Shown here in pieces: positions 11,502 to 26,500 of a stretch of 64,000 nucleotides of DNA. This DNA comes from Saururus chinensis. Its lineage: Eukaryota > Streptophyta > Magnoliopsida > Piperales > Saururaceae. The notes beneath the pieces are model-generated. The model was not told where the DNA came from. It searched no databases and saw only the letters and a list, made by a program, of their open reading frames with translations. Location: positions 7,998,001 through 8,062,000 of the forward strand of contig CP141145.1 of assembly GCA_035235625.1 (NCBI GenBank), given 5' to 3'. How positions within the stretch are numbered: position 1 is the first letter of the stretch; each line of letters opens with the position of its first letter. The position numbers were made by a program, and so were the translations under genes.

Positions 11502-13460
11502 CTTCCCTCTCCTCTCCCTCCTCATCAACCCATAACCGACCTCTTGGTTTGGCGAACAATTGGAGCATCTGTGTGTTCTTCTTCCCCCTCCTCACTCGCA
11601 TTCACTAACCATCTCTGCAAGGTGAAAGTTTTACTTTTTTACATTTAGATTTCTAATTTTGATTGGATTGGAGCAATTGATGGTGTTGAATTGAAAAAGA
11701 TGCAATATTTTTTTTTACTATAAGTGCATTGATGAGATAATGAATGATGAGCTTTAGAAGATTTTAATTGACTACATTCAAGCTAATTTTTTTGTCACAA
11801 TTACGTTTACATGTACTAGCATAACCTAGCTCCCCAAATATTTTCAAATAGTACAATAAAATAAATTTACCAAAATTATTATAAATACATAGTCTTTTGA
11901 GGAACTAAAGTAATTTGTAGGCACACATCCACTAAGTATGGCAGTCCTCGTTGTCATCTTTTATTGGAGGATCGTATATCATGCATACAAGGATACACGC
12001 AGTGGAAAGCCATCATGAGACAAAGCAAAGTAGGCTTGCTCTACATCTACACTAGATCATGACATACATACATCCTACATGCATCCTAAAGCATACACAG
12101 ACAACTACATGCTTCATACCAATATGAATGTAATTCCATTTACATCCATAATTTAACAATATTTTATGCAATATGCAATGTCACGCCATGCACATGCTAT
12201 ATCACATCACCATAATATATGCATCATTCTAAGTATAACATAACCAAATATCATACTTCTTAATCTTCAAATACCCACATAGTTTATCAACGCAAGATAA
12301 ATATATAATTATGAGTTTAACTATCAAGACTACCCACATGCCCTAATTAAAATAAACTGCAAAAAGTAAACTTGAAGACATATCAGCCTTCTAATTTTCA
12401 AGTAAAACACTCTATGATCTACAATAAAATAAACATTAATCTTCTGCTTTCCTCTGCACCCTTGACCTAAGGGCATGTAATTTTGGACTTCTTGTATGTA
12501 TCTAGCACCACTCTTGAAGGCTATATCTCAGGCCTCCAAAAAATTCTTAGGATTGGATTATTTTCATTTGTGCATTCAACACAAAATGATTTACAAAATT
12601 CATTTCTTGTTACCCAAACATGTATGATCCTATTCCTACCCCATAGCATATTAATGTTGGTGGAATACTAGTTAGACAACAATTTGATAACCTCACCATG
12701 CTCATTCAACTAAGCAATAAAACAAAAGCATTTTCATATTCACTTAATCTTCATGGTGTTCTCTACCACCTATTAATTATCTACACATTATGATCAATCC
12801 CTTACCCAAACCTAAATCACTAACTGACATAATATAAAGATAAACAACAACATTCGTTCTGACACTTATTTAAAATTATTTTTACATAATTGTTAAAATA
12901 TTTTGCTACTAGACTTTTTTGTCTTTAGATTGATGTTTATCAATGAAAGACAATAAGAACTTTTAACTATATGTGCAAGATACCAAGGGACCTCTATTTT
13001 GGCCATGAAGTATAAGGAACAAGCATGTCTCATCAAGAATTTGTGGAAGTATACATTTGATATTGTTGAATCAGAATGCTCTTTGTTTTTCCCATATAGT
13101 TTTTATTGTCTTCAAGTGGCAATTAAATATTTAATGACAAGAAATTATTTTAACTTGAAGAGGTTGAAGTTGGAAGCAACACATATAGTTCTTATGGCCA
13201 TGTTTGCATAATTAATAATGATCTGTCCAAGGCCTTTTCAACTGATGCATGAAATTACTCTTACAGACAATTATGATTGTAGATGCTAAATTATCATATG
13301 TATTATTATAAATTTTCATATTTATTCTTTTAGTTGCATGTTTTCGATTCAAGATTTATAATATCTTGCATTTGTGTGTCAATACATATGTCAAAAGGTC
13401 AAAACATTTTAGCATGTATTAAAATGTTTGAACACATTTGTCAAAATATTTTGACATGTG
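11502..13460. other. AT-rich DNA without a supported gene
   Basis: Several short open frames occur (for example 12483-12671 and 12999-13211), but none resembles a known family. 11890-12210 has the low-complexity style of old LTR DNA (repeated atgcat, acatacatac). 13385-13480 contains a small cluster of imperfect palindromes built from tcaaaacatttt / aaaatgttttga. Confidence 0.4.
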
Positions 13461-13865
13461 TTAAAATGTTTTGATGTCAAAATATTTTTGTACATCTAAA
13501 AGCATGCCCTTATTTAGAATGACATAGGTATAGGCATTGGGCTTCACCCCAAAGGAGATTATCCTCAAGTAGGTTTTAAGGGGCTTCCTTATTGTGACAA
13601 GTGTTGGCGTAAGCCCCAACAACAATGTGGGCCACCACTTCGAGCATAACACCCTCATCCTTGGTTTGGGGGTAGGCCACATCGGGCATGACACCCATGT
13701 CAAGCAAAAGAGTTGAAGGAGTGTTACAAGTCCTTGCAACCATTGATGGCAGAGGGAGCTTTGATAAGTTGACACGGCTAGAGAAGAGGCAAGCAAAGAA
13801 GAGAGGTTTGTGCATATTTCAACCATAGAAAATAAAATAGAGGGGGGTGGAGTGCAAAAGTGCAA
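13461..13865 (-). pseudogene. Possible PPR-repeat relic
   Basis: On the minus strand a frame ends in a stretch containing IISFGVKPNAYTYVILNKG, which fits the second helix and loop of a pentatricopeptide repeat (G-V-K-P-N-x-Y-T-Y). Upstream, GVMPDVAYPQTKDEG in a neighbouring frame could be a preceding repeat after a frameshift. Only one convincing repeat is left and no start codon is evident. Real PPR genes encode many repeats and act in organelle RNA processing, so this is at most a fragment. Confidence 0.3.
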
Positions 13866-14580
13866 CTGTCGTCTCCATCACTATCACCGTGAGTAAGGAG
13901 GCAAAGGTCTTTTCTTTTGTGGAGAAGGCACCATAGTAAGAAAGAGGAAATAGCTAAGGTAAGAGATGAATGGTAACGACAAGAGAATATATTCGGGAGC
14001 TATACAAAAGAATCCGTGAGGGATCACACAAAGCGAGATGTCAAGGTGTGAACAAAAAGGTCATAAAAGAACACAAATATGATAAATAAAAATTCTTACA
14101 CAAATATTAAAAAATCAAAATTCTTTCACACATTGACTTGAACTTCGGTAAATCCCTCACAAGAAGAATACCTACAAATGGGTCTTGCTCAGATCCCACT
14201 GGCTTTCAGCAGTACAAATCCCCATCCTCATTAGTGCTGATTCAAAGAATATACCAATCATCATCCTTCTCAATGAAGGGGCTGCATCGGCTGCTTTTGG
14301 GCGTAGACCGGTGATAAGGAGATGCACTTTGGATAATCTCAAGTAAATTTATTTTTATATAAAGTAACTTATTCCATCTCATTTTTTATTTCACTTATTT
14401 CATTTCTCTTGACTACAAAAGTTCCCACCCAGCTGCTGCTCATATGGTCAAAATGCCAATTGTACAATGAACAGCACTCCAAGATACAAGAGGCCGGAAG
14501 GAGAAGATGATTGTATAGCTCTAATAACCACCTCTCCATATAAGGAATAATTAATTATAATGTGTAACATGTGTAATTGC
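13866..14580. other. Downstream flank of COX15
   Basis: Non-coding, moderately AT-rich. The first few hundred bases beyond the COX15 stop (14581 and lower, minus strand) should hold its 3' UTR. No terminator or other gene is recognisable. Confidence 0.4.
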
Positions 14581-17500
14581 TCAAAAATTTTGCTTTTGAA
14601 TGGTGGCCAATTTTTTGAGAAAAGCAGGAGATGGCTTTCTCACTGTATGTATCAAAAGTAGCACAAGAGTTAACAAGGTTAGTGCTCCAGCTTGGTGTGC
14701 AGAAGCAAGAGACACAGGAACATATGCAAGAAGTGTTGAAATTCCCAGAGTAACCTGCAATAACCATACAAAGGGCAGTTAAGTTTAAACAGAGATCTTC
14801 CATGCAACCATTTTTGGCATCCGGAAATTTAGTCGTACTGAAAGACAACGTAGCATGAATTCTAAACATGTTTGTCTACATTTTTTAAAGGCGCCTCAAA
14901 TTTAAACTGATACTGTATTAGTTAAACCAGCAATCACTATTACAGTATTAGTAGAGTAGCTTAGCCTGTAAACAATTGTATGCTTTTTAATATTTTGTTT
15001 CCCAAAATTTCAAGAACATATGAAACACCCAAAAGAATCAATAAATTGTTCATCAAAACAGAGATCAATACTTGGTGTAGCTTTGAGTACAAAAAATTAT
15101 ATATTTTAAATATTCTGCTTTCCCATTTTTCCATGGCATCTTAGTGCTTTCTTCCCAAGGATGTTGTAAGGTATTTATCATGAAACATACGCGGTAAAAC
15201 CAAAATTACATCATCCCGCTTTAAAGATACCAAAACATTTTCCAACACTTCAAACTTTGTCTATTGTGTATCTTTTCTTATAATATCCCTTGACGTGGAC
15301 CAGTAAGATCATAACGTAATAATGGAGAGAATGGTTGGCATTTAGGGAAGAATTAGATGGAAGGGAAGAAATAGGCATGGAAGGACAACAAAATGGAGAT
15401 GAATCGGGTCAATGACAAGAGAAAATAATGGTTTGGCATGGAGAAGGCAATCAGAAAACTCTAAAATAATCATCATTAATGGATTAGGGTCATCTATGTA
15501 TTAGTTGGCGGCTAAGATGGGCCCACATGAGAACAAGTGACCTAACGTTATGACCCACATATTGCCCCTTTTGTTTTGCTATATGGTGTTATGAAGAATA
15601 ACTTAAACAGACATAGCCACAAAGTGCTGCTAGTGTAAGTGAAAAGAGTGTTGCATTATAAAGACCAAATAAGCTTGCTGGCACGTATCAAATTTTGCTG
15701 TAGTCCAGAAATGCTGTTGGATTTCGTTTATTGCAATATGATGTACTCTAGTATAATTATGGGGGGCTTCATCCCTAGTTGAAAGTAGGAATTTGCAGCT
15801 ACCAGCCTCTTCTCCTTTCCTCTCTTTTTCTTACAATTCTTCACTCCCTTACTTTTCAACCTCTTCTCTTCTTTTCCCCTAAATCTAACTTTAATTCCCC
15901 TTTATTTCGTCAAATTCCTAATTATGGTGTAAACTCTAGATTCACACTATCACAGGAGAAGTATGGACAAGGGAGGTTAGGAATTTGACCCTAGAGTTTA
16001 CAAGTAAGTCACTTCATACTCATCATCCACACCCTTGCATGTGACGATCAAATGTCCACAATAGTTTTCATTCTCATTGTCAAAAGCATGCTGCCTTGCA
16101 GCTAGGTTGTCCACGTGCTATCCATGAATTGGAAACTGATAAGAGGCTTGGGTAGCCCATTGGACACCCCTAGTTGACACATATGAAGTTGCACCATTTC
16201 CTTGAACAGGTGGGGAAATGGGCGAGCAGGTAGTGGCTGCACATAATCAGCCCGCCCGGAGTCTGGCTGATGAATATAAATAGTCACTCTGAAGAGCATT
16301 AGAGATCTCGATGCGTGGGGATAGCGATGCCCTTCCCTGTGAGACTCTTCGGTGGCTGAAGGGATGGGCAGCAGGCCCCCTTGACGAGCTTGCATCTTGT
16401 TTGGTCACCCCCTCACATGTGTCATGGGGCTGTATTGCCACGGAGCCGCTGTTCGTGCGGCACTTGCAAGGCAAATCAACCAAGCGAGACAGCCCCAACA
16501 ACAGATGCACACATGTTGCACACTTTTACAGGCAGTCCTCGCAATGCAAGCACACCAAGTGTGCACCACACCAACATGTGCCAGCACTACGCTTTGCTGC
16601 TATGTGACACCATGGGCATTGTTAGTAGTGGCACTGTGGCCAAAAGTTCCATCCTCTTGGATAGGTCTACTATTTTTGGGCCAACTTGTCGTTTGTTTGC
16701 TCTTGTTATGTGGATGCCAAAATATGAGCCTCCCTAGTTTGCGAAGACATCATGTGTACTGAAAATTGATGAAAAAACTGGCCCTAATATGGGGGCCCAT
16801 ACAAGGCCCAAAAGACAAATCACGGCCCATATGGCCCAAGTCCTATTAGTTTAATAGGTTTTACTATAGTAGTTTGACTAGAGTAGTTGGTCTCAATTAT
16901 TAGTCTTTACCTAGGAAGTGTTCAGTTTTAATTTACGCTTGGGAAGTTGTATTTTCATTTTTTGAGGAGTCCTTCGGAAAATCAAAGTTAGGTGGTCATT
17001 GGTCTTAATTATGTAGTTGGATCCCTCCTCACCTATATAAGCCTATATAATGCCTAAACTATGAAGTGAAAATCAGCCATGTTTTGAGAAAAAATCTTGA
17101 AAGCTTCTTCCCTTGGTTGGTATGCTCCAGCCCCCTCTAGTGCCAATGCCAAAGGTTTGTCACCGGTAATGATTCCAGTAATGCCTCACAATACTGATCA
17201 AGGTTTGCAATCTCAGTTGGCCGAAAATAAGAGATCTAAGAGAGATCTTGAAGAGATCGGGAAATTGATCTCAATAACAAGGAAATTCTAACCTCCTACA
17301 CAAAATTGATGTTGTGCACTTCTAAAAAAATATGCTTCAATAAAAAGAGCTTTAAGCTAGTTGCAGATGAATAGTAATCCAAATAGTTCTCAAACATGCA
17401 TGATATGACATTTCTTAGGTTACATTATACTAATAATAGGGAGTGACGAGCAAGTTCAAAGTCTTCATCATCACGAGGGATTTGAGAATAAGTTGAGTCA

Positions 17501-20500
17501 AGATGCACATATTATTGTGCCCATATCATTCTTTGTTGGTACATGTACATGTAATCTTGTACTAGTGTTTTAAAACCCGAACTAGACCTGGTCCAACGGG
17601 ACCATGGGAAAAAAGGGGCAGTCCAGCCGGGTTTCTAGGTGACTCCAACCGGACCCATGGGAAAAAAGGGCAGTCTAGCCAGGTTTCTAGGTGACTTTGA
17701 CTCCGCCAGGTCACACTAACCCGGCCAGTTGAACTGCCAATGAATCGACCCAGGTGGGTTCGGTTTGCTGCTTTAAGAGGGGAAAGCTTGGGATCAAAAC
17801 CCTCCTTCCACCCTTACATCCAGATCTCTTCAAACTTCAGAGGTTCAATCCCTAGTGGAGTATCTCCCTCGCCTTAATACAGTGATTCCCCTCCTGCGGT
17901 CAAAGCTACCTGTCCAAGCCATGCCAGAGCTGGTTGACAGAATCGCAGGCCAAAGTCTCGCTTACTGAGTAAAGAAGTTGTGGAGAAGGCAGGTTGCAAT
18001 GAAAAGTTTTTGCCAGAGTCATTGTAGGACGTGATATAGAAGTGGTGGGGAGGAAACTTTGATGAGAGGAAGACTGTGCGGGAAGGACTTGTGACTTGTG
18101 ATGAGGGGAAGAGTGGATCATTCACTAGTCAAATTGGCTGCCGGAAAAACCTCAATTCCATAGGAAGCCACGGGGCTCTTTACCGCAAGCCTTAGACCAG
18201 TTGGATGGAGGTCTCAAGTGCAAGCTTTTGATTTTGGAAGCATGAATTATAAAGTTACACAGTGAGAGGGCAGAGATGGGTTTCAAAAATCACCATAAAT
18301 GGCTGCTTTCCAGAGGTTATGGATGTTGGCCTAAAATCGAACAGAGAAGTTGTTGCGAGAAGCAAGAGTCATGTTCAATGAGTTCTCAGAGGAGCAAAAT
18401 CGGCAAGATGAAGAAGAAGAAAGACCACCATTTTTTTTCTGCTCTCGTTAAAACTTGGAAGACGAGTTCAGATTCGTTAGAATGGAAAACCCAGGTCAAA
18501 GAGAATAGAAGTTGGTTCGTTCGGCTGGGAGACAGGGACCCACATGTTAAGCTAATCACATGATATGCACTTGAGGCAGAACTGAGTCTGAAAGTTGGCT
18601 GAGCAATGGAGGAATCACAATTTAAGTCCCATTTTAAATTAGAGCTTTGGGGCTGATGTCATCAACTGGGTCAAGCCGGCTGCAGCCCAGCTACCAATCT
18701 GGGTCAGCATCCAGGCCATTTTTTAAAACATTGTCCTGTACATATTATACTCTCAAGCAGAAACTTGAAGCAGTACCCCTGCAGTATCCCTATATGTGGA
18801 TAAGCCAATAGTTGTCATCAATACTGATGGCTGCCCATACACCAGTACATAACCACTATGAGGTGCATGATAGCCAACTTCAAATAAGCCATATCCATAT
18901 GGTTGTCCATAGCCATATGAGACAGAAGTGTCAGACATGTCAGTAACTTCATAACCATATCGATAGTTATAAGATGAAGCCTCAGACTCTCGAGCTTCTC
19001 CATAACTTTGACTAGATGAGACATTCATGGAACTAAAAGAACTAGATAGATCATGTTATGGTATATGTTCTGTCTTCCAGACACAGATCCCACCCCCTGC
19101 TATGGCGATTAAAGTGCTTGATCGTAGAAGGATTTGTCTCTAACTAGGGAGACCCATGGTCATGATCTTGGGTGGCATGAGTGAACTGATCTTCTCCGGT
19201 GAATTGGCTCATATGATAACCTGCATCATCACCCAGCCCCTTCTCCATCATCACTTCCATTATTATTGTCAGCATCATCATTATTTCCAAGCATCCTTGT
19301 GAGATTGCAGCAAGCATTTCTGCCTGTGCTCATGTAGTATTTTCAGACTTCATATATTCATGTGGTTAATCAATAGACTTAGGCCCTTACCTAACAGCTT
19401 AGGTTATAGCTAAAGTGGTTAACTAACTTGGTACCAAAGCCAAAGGCTATATATTCAAGTCCCAAGGAAACAACATTCCCTGTTGCATCTGAGTCCCATG
19501 TGCACATTGGTGTGTGTTCATGTATAATTCTGTGGAGTGTTAGTGTAGTTCATATAAATAGTTAGTGCCTTTCTCAACACATTAAGTTTCTGGTGAAGTG
19601 GTAAAATGACAATATAAAACCCATGACCGACATTGAAATGTCAAATAATACAACTATGAGATGAAAAATATACCTGCACAGCTGCCATGCCCACGGTGCT
19701 CCCAATTAAAGATCGCACTGCAGGATGAATGTCCAGTTTTCTAGTCGACCACCACAAACCAGCAATTGAAAGCAAAGTAGATGTTGCAAGAATTCGGTGA
19801 TCAAGCTACAAACATGGCATATAGCTTATCATTTTTAACAAAAACAAACTACCCAAGTATAATTATTTTGAAGGATCTTATGATATAGTTCCAAAGAACA
19901 TAAGCTAAAGTTAAGAGCAAATTCAATGAGAATGCTTAAAATGTAAAAACCAAGTTTGATTAATTGTTTGAAGTAAAATTTTATAGGTTTATTCATTTCA
20001 GTCTAACCAAATGGTCATAACCAACTTTGCCACATGTCAAATTTATTTTTGACTTTCATCAACTTCAAGTCAAAAGGTAAGAAAATTCTGCCAATCATTT
20101 TTCTTTTCTCCAGTTTCAGTTAATTTCATAGACTGGTAAATTTTCAGCCAGTACCATATAGATTAATATGTTAACAGAAAGCATATTTAATTGCCATAAA
20201 ATTTCTGTGCCAATAGAAGGCAGCTTAGACTATGTGAATTAATGAATCCACAAAAATTCTAGTTCTCATAAGGTCATTGTTATCATAATCACTCACCTTC
20301 TCATTATGGGGCCCCTCGATTCTTCACTGCCATTCATCAGTATTTTACTCATTTTAGCACCTAGTGACTGCACCTTGAATCCTTACAACCTCTACCAACT
20401 ACACCCATGTCCATAACTTATATGAAAAGAGCTATCACAAATTCATTTACAATTGCATGCAGCCAACCATACCTATTTTTGCTCAAAATAGAAGTGGTAA

Positions 20501-23500
20501 CTAGATTTGACATTTTTGTGATAAAAAATGGTCAATAATAATAAGTCACAACAATTTGGACCTCACATTCCATCCAAGAAAAGAGATCTATGAAATTGTC
20601 CATGGAAGCAGGCTTTTTTTTTTCAGCCATCTGCTCACTTAACCAGGAGTCACCATATAACCACTTGACTGCAATATCTGTTGCAGGTCTGGCCCGTGGT
20701 ACAAAAATAAAAATACTTCAAATGCAACTTGTGCTATGCGCAAAATCAAAGAAAAAAAGAAAAGAAAAGAAAAGAGGAACTACTAAAGTCTAGTTGTAAA
20801 GCATTGTTGAAAGCTTTGAGTTATTAAACAATCTTCAAATAAGGAAAAAGAGTGATAAGGTTGTTGATAATGAAGTTTATCCATATGAAATGTAGCCTAA
20901 TACAACATTATAAGTGACATAACATCAATATGCAACTATGGTCAAGGCACTCATTTGCACAAGTTGAACAGCTGAAGTATACCTGAACAGTTGAAGTATT
21001 TTCAAAAAAGTTCCGCATAAGTGGCTCCATGCTAAGAACATCATCAGGGATCCATGTATTGCCCATCTTTGGAAAAGTATTATATGCATGACCCTGACAA
21101 CAAACAAAGGAATTAACAACCACCAACACCCATATTTATCCAAGTAATAAATAGCAATCGTGTAAGTTGCCAAAGGTGGTGAAGAATGCCTCTACAAGTG
21201 AAATGTTTAATGTTTAAAATGTTTCTCATAATTTAAGTGTGATAATTTTCTCAATAGATGATTGATAATTATAATATGCTAATGTATTCATACCGCATCA
21301 TTTCCTGCAACATAGGCTCCTGATACTGCAGTAAAGCCTACAACCAAGCTAACAGGAAGAGCAAGTTTCCGGACTTTTGCTGCACCTTGAAGCCATGCAG
21401 CTGAACCACTGGGTGGATCTGGCATGACAACTGACAAAGCAGTCCATAGTAGACCACAGTATATTGCAAAGGCAGATGTAAGATGAGTTGCCAGGCGATA
21501 TGGACTAACCCGCGGCTGAACATACTCCGAAGCTGGCTCCTAAAGAAAAACACAAGTCTCAAACAGTAGAGGTAAATGAAGAAAAAATAGATCATAGCTA
21601 CAAAGGTAAAATTACTCCTTACCTCCAAACCACTTTTGACCATCCACCAGCCAATTAGTCCTTGCCCAGCACCAAGTGCAAAAAGAGCAGAGAGTCTAAC
21701 TCCCAGTTCACGGGTAATATAACCCTTTGCAAGAAAATATCCAAATGGCAGAGAAAACACAATGCCCAAGGCTCTCCCCCACATGCGATGTGCATATTCC
21801 ATCCAATATATAAACTTAAAATCGTTGATACTCATTCCCTTGTTTACACTGAGGTGGTCCAACATTCAGCAGAGCAAACAAAGTTAAAAATGAATATTAT
21901 CAAAAGATCGATTTAAAAGGAGACATAAGGCTATTTTTATGCCCTCAAATAAGACTAATGAGTTTGTCATAACGATCTTTAGCAAATAAGTCCACAAGAA
22001 GGAGAAATATGAGATGCCTATACTAACCGTTGATACTCAGGGGACTGCTTGTATTTCTCAAATTCAAGAAACCACTCTTCCTTGGTCAGAGGTGGAAGAC
22101 CGCCAGTAAATTTCCAGTCAGTCATAGACAAACCTGACCGAGTAAGACGCGTGACCCCACCAATTATTACCATACTGAACACCCATGCTGCACAACCAAA
22201 AAGCCAAATGCCAACCATTTTCTGAGCATGAGATCCTCCTGACACAAGCAACCGCAGTCCAGTGTTGGCCACTTCTGTCTTTCCAGATGCCATAATTGAT
22301 GCAGTAGTTGACAGATTCCTAGAAGGTAGCCAGAAACCCTAACAGCAAAATATTAGACAAGTCACATTTGATTTCTTTCAATATAAAACAATAACGCTTA
22401 AACAAGCAAATCTTTGAACTCAATAAGAATAACATAAATGATAACAGAGGGAAAGTTCCTACATCATTGTCATCACAAAATGAAGGATCATTCTGACATG
22501 AACCTTCTTCTAGCACGACTGAAGAATTAGGAAATGCATAAAAGAGATTAAATAAGATGGTTTGCTTCGAGGGAAACCATACCGCCAATTGTTTCTTCAA
22601 GGAAAAAGAGTCGTTCACAGCAGCCGTCTCTGTCCAGCAAGCCATTGCCACACCCACTCTACCAACGACCCACGTGCCTAACCCACCGTTACCGCAGGCC
22701 TCCTCTCAACCCGCTGGCAATGCTGCCTCTCCTCTACTGGTTTTCGGCACATTGGCTGACAACTCAACACCGTCCTGCAACGCCCCACCAATGCATCCCT
22801 CTGGCGTGTCTCCACCATTTGTGGCGGTGGACTCCAAGGCTGCTTAACTGTCAAGCGCGTTGTTTGCCATCGCACTGCCCAACAAAGTCGCAGCCGCCTA
22901 CCTACCATGGGCTCTTTCCACCCCTCAAAGTGGCACCTCTTCCCTTCTACAGCCAGTGGCTAACTTAGGTACTCCCTCTCAGGCATCGTTGCACCATGCC
23001 AGCCTCCATCCTGGGGGTGGCGCAACCAACCTTTACTCTAGCAGGGCCTCCTCCTACTCACTCCGTCGCATCAGCCGCCTATGGTTCACCTCCTTCGGCG
23101 GTCCACTTTGCCGCGTTGCCAGGCCATGATTGCTCCTCTTCCATCACCAGCAGGATGATCTTTCTCTTGCCCACTTCCAAATACAGCTCATAACCAGCTA
23201 GACCCGTGAATGCATGTTCGGGGCCCTCCTTATTTGCCAGACAGGTCTTCTGTGGGTCATCTAGGTCCATTGGGCTCATACTTCTGAGGCTTTCTTGGCA
23301 CCAGTACCGACAGCCCCGAGTTCACAAGTCCCTTTTCTTCCAGCGCAGTGGCCTTGGGCTGCCTTTGCTCACAAACAGCCTCAACTGCTAGTGGTCATTC
23401 TGCATCACAGCCACTTAATTGACCTTAGGATGACAAGGACGACCTACACAGCTTGGACAATCTCTTCCGTAATGACTACATCTATCGCGAGCATGATGAT

Positions 23501-26500
23501 CATCACCCTAGGGCACGTGCTCGGCGATGTGATAACCAACCCCGCAATGGTGCTGCCAAAGAGCATATCCAAGCATGCCCCACCCTACTCAACTTTCCGA
23601 TGTTCAATGGTAACGAACTAGACGAGTGGGTTTCTCATGCCTACCATTTCTTTCGCTACCAATTGTCCCCTTAAGCTGATAAGATTGATATGGCTTCATT
23701 CCACATGGAGGGTTATGCTCTCCGCTGGCTCGACCATTATCTTCATCACAATCCTTGTGCTACGTATGATGTTCTTGAGCAGACCTTGCTTGATCAGTTT
23801 GGGACTTCCTCCTGCCAAAATTTCAACAAGTTACTTTCTTGGGTTCCTTAGAAGACTACGGTCCAAAATTTTGTGGATGAATTTGAGAAGTTGGCCAATC
23901 GGTTCCGCCATCGACCCAAAGATGCTTTAGTCAGAACCATTATTGGAGGATTGCATGACATCGCCAATGATAGACACCAGGAGGGAGCACACACATTGGG
24001 ATTGACAATTACATATTATTCTCCATTTGATGTTATGATTGGTAATGGTGCCAAACTAAGTTCCTTGGGTGTTTGTCGTGGTGCCACCTTATTTACCCCG
24101 GGTATCCCTATTACTATGGACTTCTACCTTCTTCCTTTCAAGGGGGCGAATATGGTATTTGGGATTGTGATGTAGACCGATGTCTACACAAGTAAAATTA
24201 AAAGAAAAGCATAAAAATAACTAAAATATAAAATAACTAACTTGAGTCTTCTTTCTAAATTTCTGAATTAATCCAATAGGGCATAGCCCCCACATATTTA
24301 TAGGCAATTAGTAAACCTAATCCTAATGCTAATGAAATTTCTAATTAAAATAGACTTCTAATATTATCCTAAGTCCAATAAAATCCTAATTACTCTAAAA
24401 TATAATCACTAATAATTAATCCTAATTATACTACTAATCTTAAAGGACCCCTAGGGCAGGTCATAACAGATTGATTGGCTCCATACCCTGGGAAAAGTTG
24501 AATGGGATTTTGCTCATATGCAACTCACTTTCCAACTTGCCACTGCCGAGCATTGTCTTAATGCACAACCACCTAAGAAGTTGCACCTTATCGAGCGGCC
24601 TGAAGACAAGGCCTGGCATAAGTAGTGGTGGAGTGTTATGACTCAAAACTAGGGTTCCTTGAGTAGACTTTAGTTTCCTTAATTAGGATTTCTACAATAA
24701 GTAGGTTACTTAGTATCTAATGTTTTATTGAAGGTAAGATGCTTATTTTGATTACTTTCCCTAATTAGATTAGATTCCTTAGAATAAAAGGGCTCTTAAG
24801 CCTATAAATTGTGACCCACTTTTCCTATGGGAAAACAAACAATGAAATTACAAAAATAGTTAGTTTATTACTCCCTCTTCCTTTCAACTTTTCTCCCCTT
24901 TCCCCTACGCCTTGTGGCCGTTGGGCTACAACATAAAATATAAAGGTGAGAAACTGTCGTCTTTCTCCAAAAACAGGTTCGAATATTGAAAGGACCAAAC
25001 CTAGGAAGCACGGATAAGGATATAGGGATACAATTGGACACGGGGATACAATAATTTTCAAAAAATTAGGATACGATACGGCAAGGATATGGCTATTTTG
25101 AAATTATTTTATATATATTTTTAGGTGCATTTTAAGAGTTCTAAGTGGAAAAAAAATTATAGCTACAAAAAAACAGCTAAATTAAGCAGCTATAGAGGAA
25201 GGCAAAAAAAATATTTTTACTGGCTTTTTTTGCAGCATGAATGAAAAGCCTCAACACAAGCAACACCTTCTTCGGCGAGATGCAATGGGTGGGAATGGTG
25301 TGGAGCGGTAGAAACATCATATGATGGAAGAACAAAACCTCCTCCAACAATGTCTCTCCACTTCCTCCTCCACATCTTCGCTATCGATCTCGAAGATCTC
25401 TTCTTGCATGGATACTGCTCCAAAACTATTGCCTTTAAAGGTGCAGGTTGTGGTAGAGAAGCTCCAAAATAAGGGGCCTGGCTCGGAACTCCTCCTCAGT
25501 GGAGTGGAAATTGTCAATGTTTAAAGGGGAGATGTGGATAAGAACATTCTTGATCAACCTTCTCGACATGTTGGAAAAGCAATAACTCGATCAGTGTGTA
25601 TATGGGATCCTTCTGGACCTGGTTCTCCAGTTTGATGACGCCCCGGATGAATGCCTAGTTGGCGCTCTTCTTCCCCATGATCTGACAAAGTAGTGGTTTG
25701 GAGCCTTGGATATGGCTTGGATACTTGGATAAGGCTTCCATATCGGTGTTGTATTTGTATCCAATACATAACAGAATTTTAATATGGCACCCATTTTGCC
25801 GTGTTTGTGCTTCTTTGGACCAAACCATAGCAATCAGCAAAAACTTACCTTTTCCAATTCGTACCAAGGCCAATCAGAAAGTATATAGGAAAAAATGTGG
25901 CCTTCCTCAAAGACAAGGCCGATTAAGGAGTCTTATCCCTCAGGCACTTGAACATTACACTTTTTGTGGAAATGGAGACAAGTGAAAAAGAGTCTCAAAG
26001 CAGCGTTAATTAGACCAAAAACCATCTTACCAACCAGCAATCAAAATCACTGCATTCCTATGATCGGCCAGGTCTCTAAGCAATTAAACTAAGAAAAAAT
26101 GAGCTTATTCATTCTACTTTGATTTCAGAATTCCGTACTATACCAACTTTTATAAAAGCAATTAAGACATTTACCCAATTTCACATTTCGCATTCAGCAT
26201 TCAGCATTCAGCATTCAGCATTCAGCGACATATCCATTAGCTGAAAAAATAACACAAGCCGAAAACAACACTAAAAAATTAAATAGAGTGAGTTCTTCGG
26301 ACTGACCTTATTAAGCAAGCATCGGAAGCCATTCAAGGCGTGGCCTTGAGCAGGAGAAATGCCGGAGGTGGGTTTGGGAACCAGGAACCAGGACGCCACA
26401 GAAGGGGATTGGTCATTTGCAACCTTGGAATGGAGGTGGTGGTGGTTCCTGAGCTGCGCAGTAAATGAGAAATGTGTTTTGCATCTCCGGAGGAGCGTGC

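Noticed and set aside
16102-16762. Cluster of overlapping open frames on both strands
   Set aside because: They owe their length to higher GC content. None shows a domain, and it is intron sequence of COX15.
22319-22657. Extra COX15 exon or start codon near exon 2
   Set aside because: Starting at the internal Met (22293) would drop the presequence. Splicing from 26307 to 22338 is in phase and gives a full-length protein.
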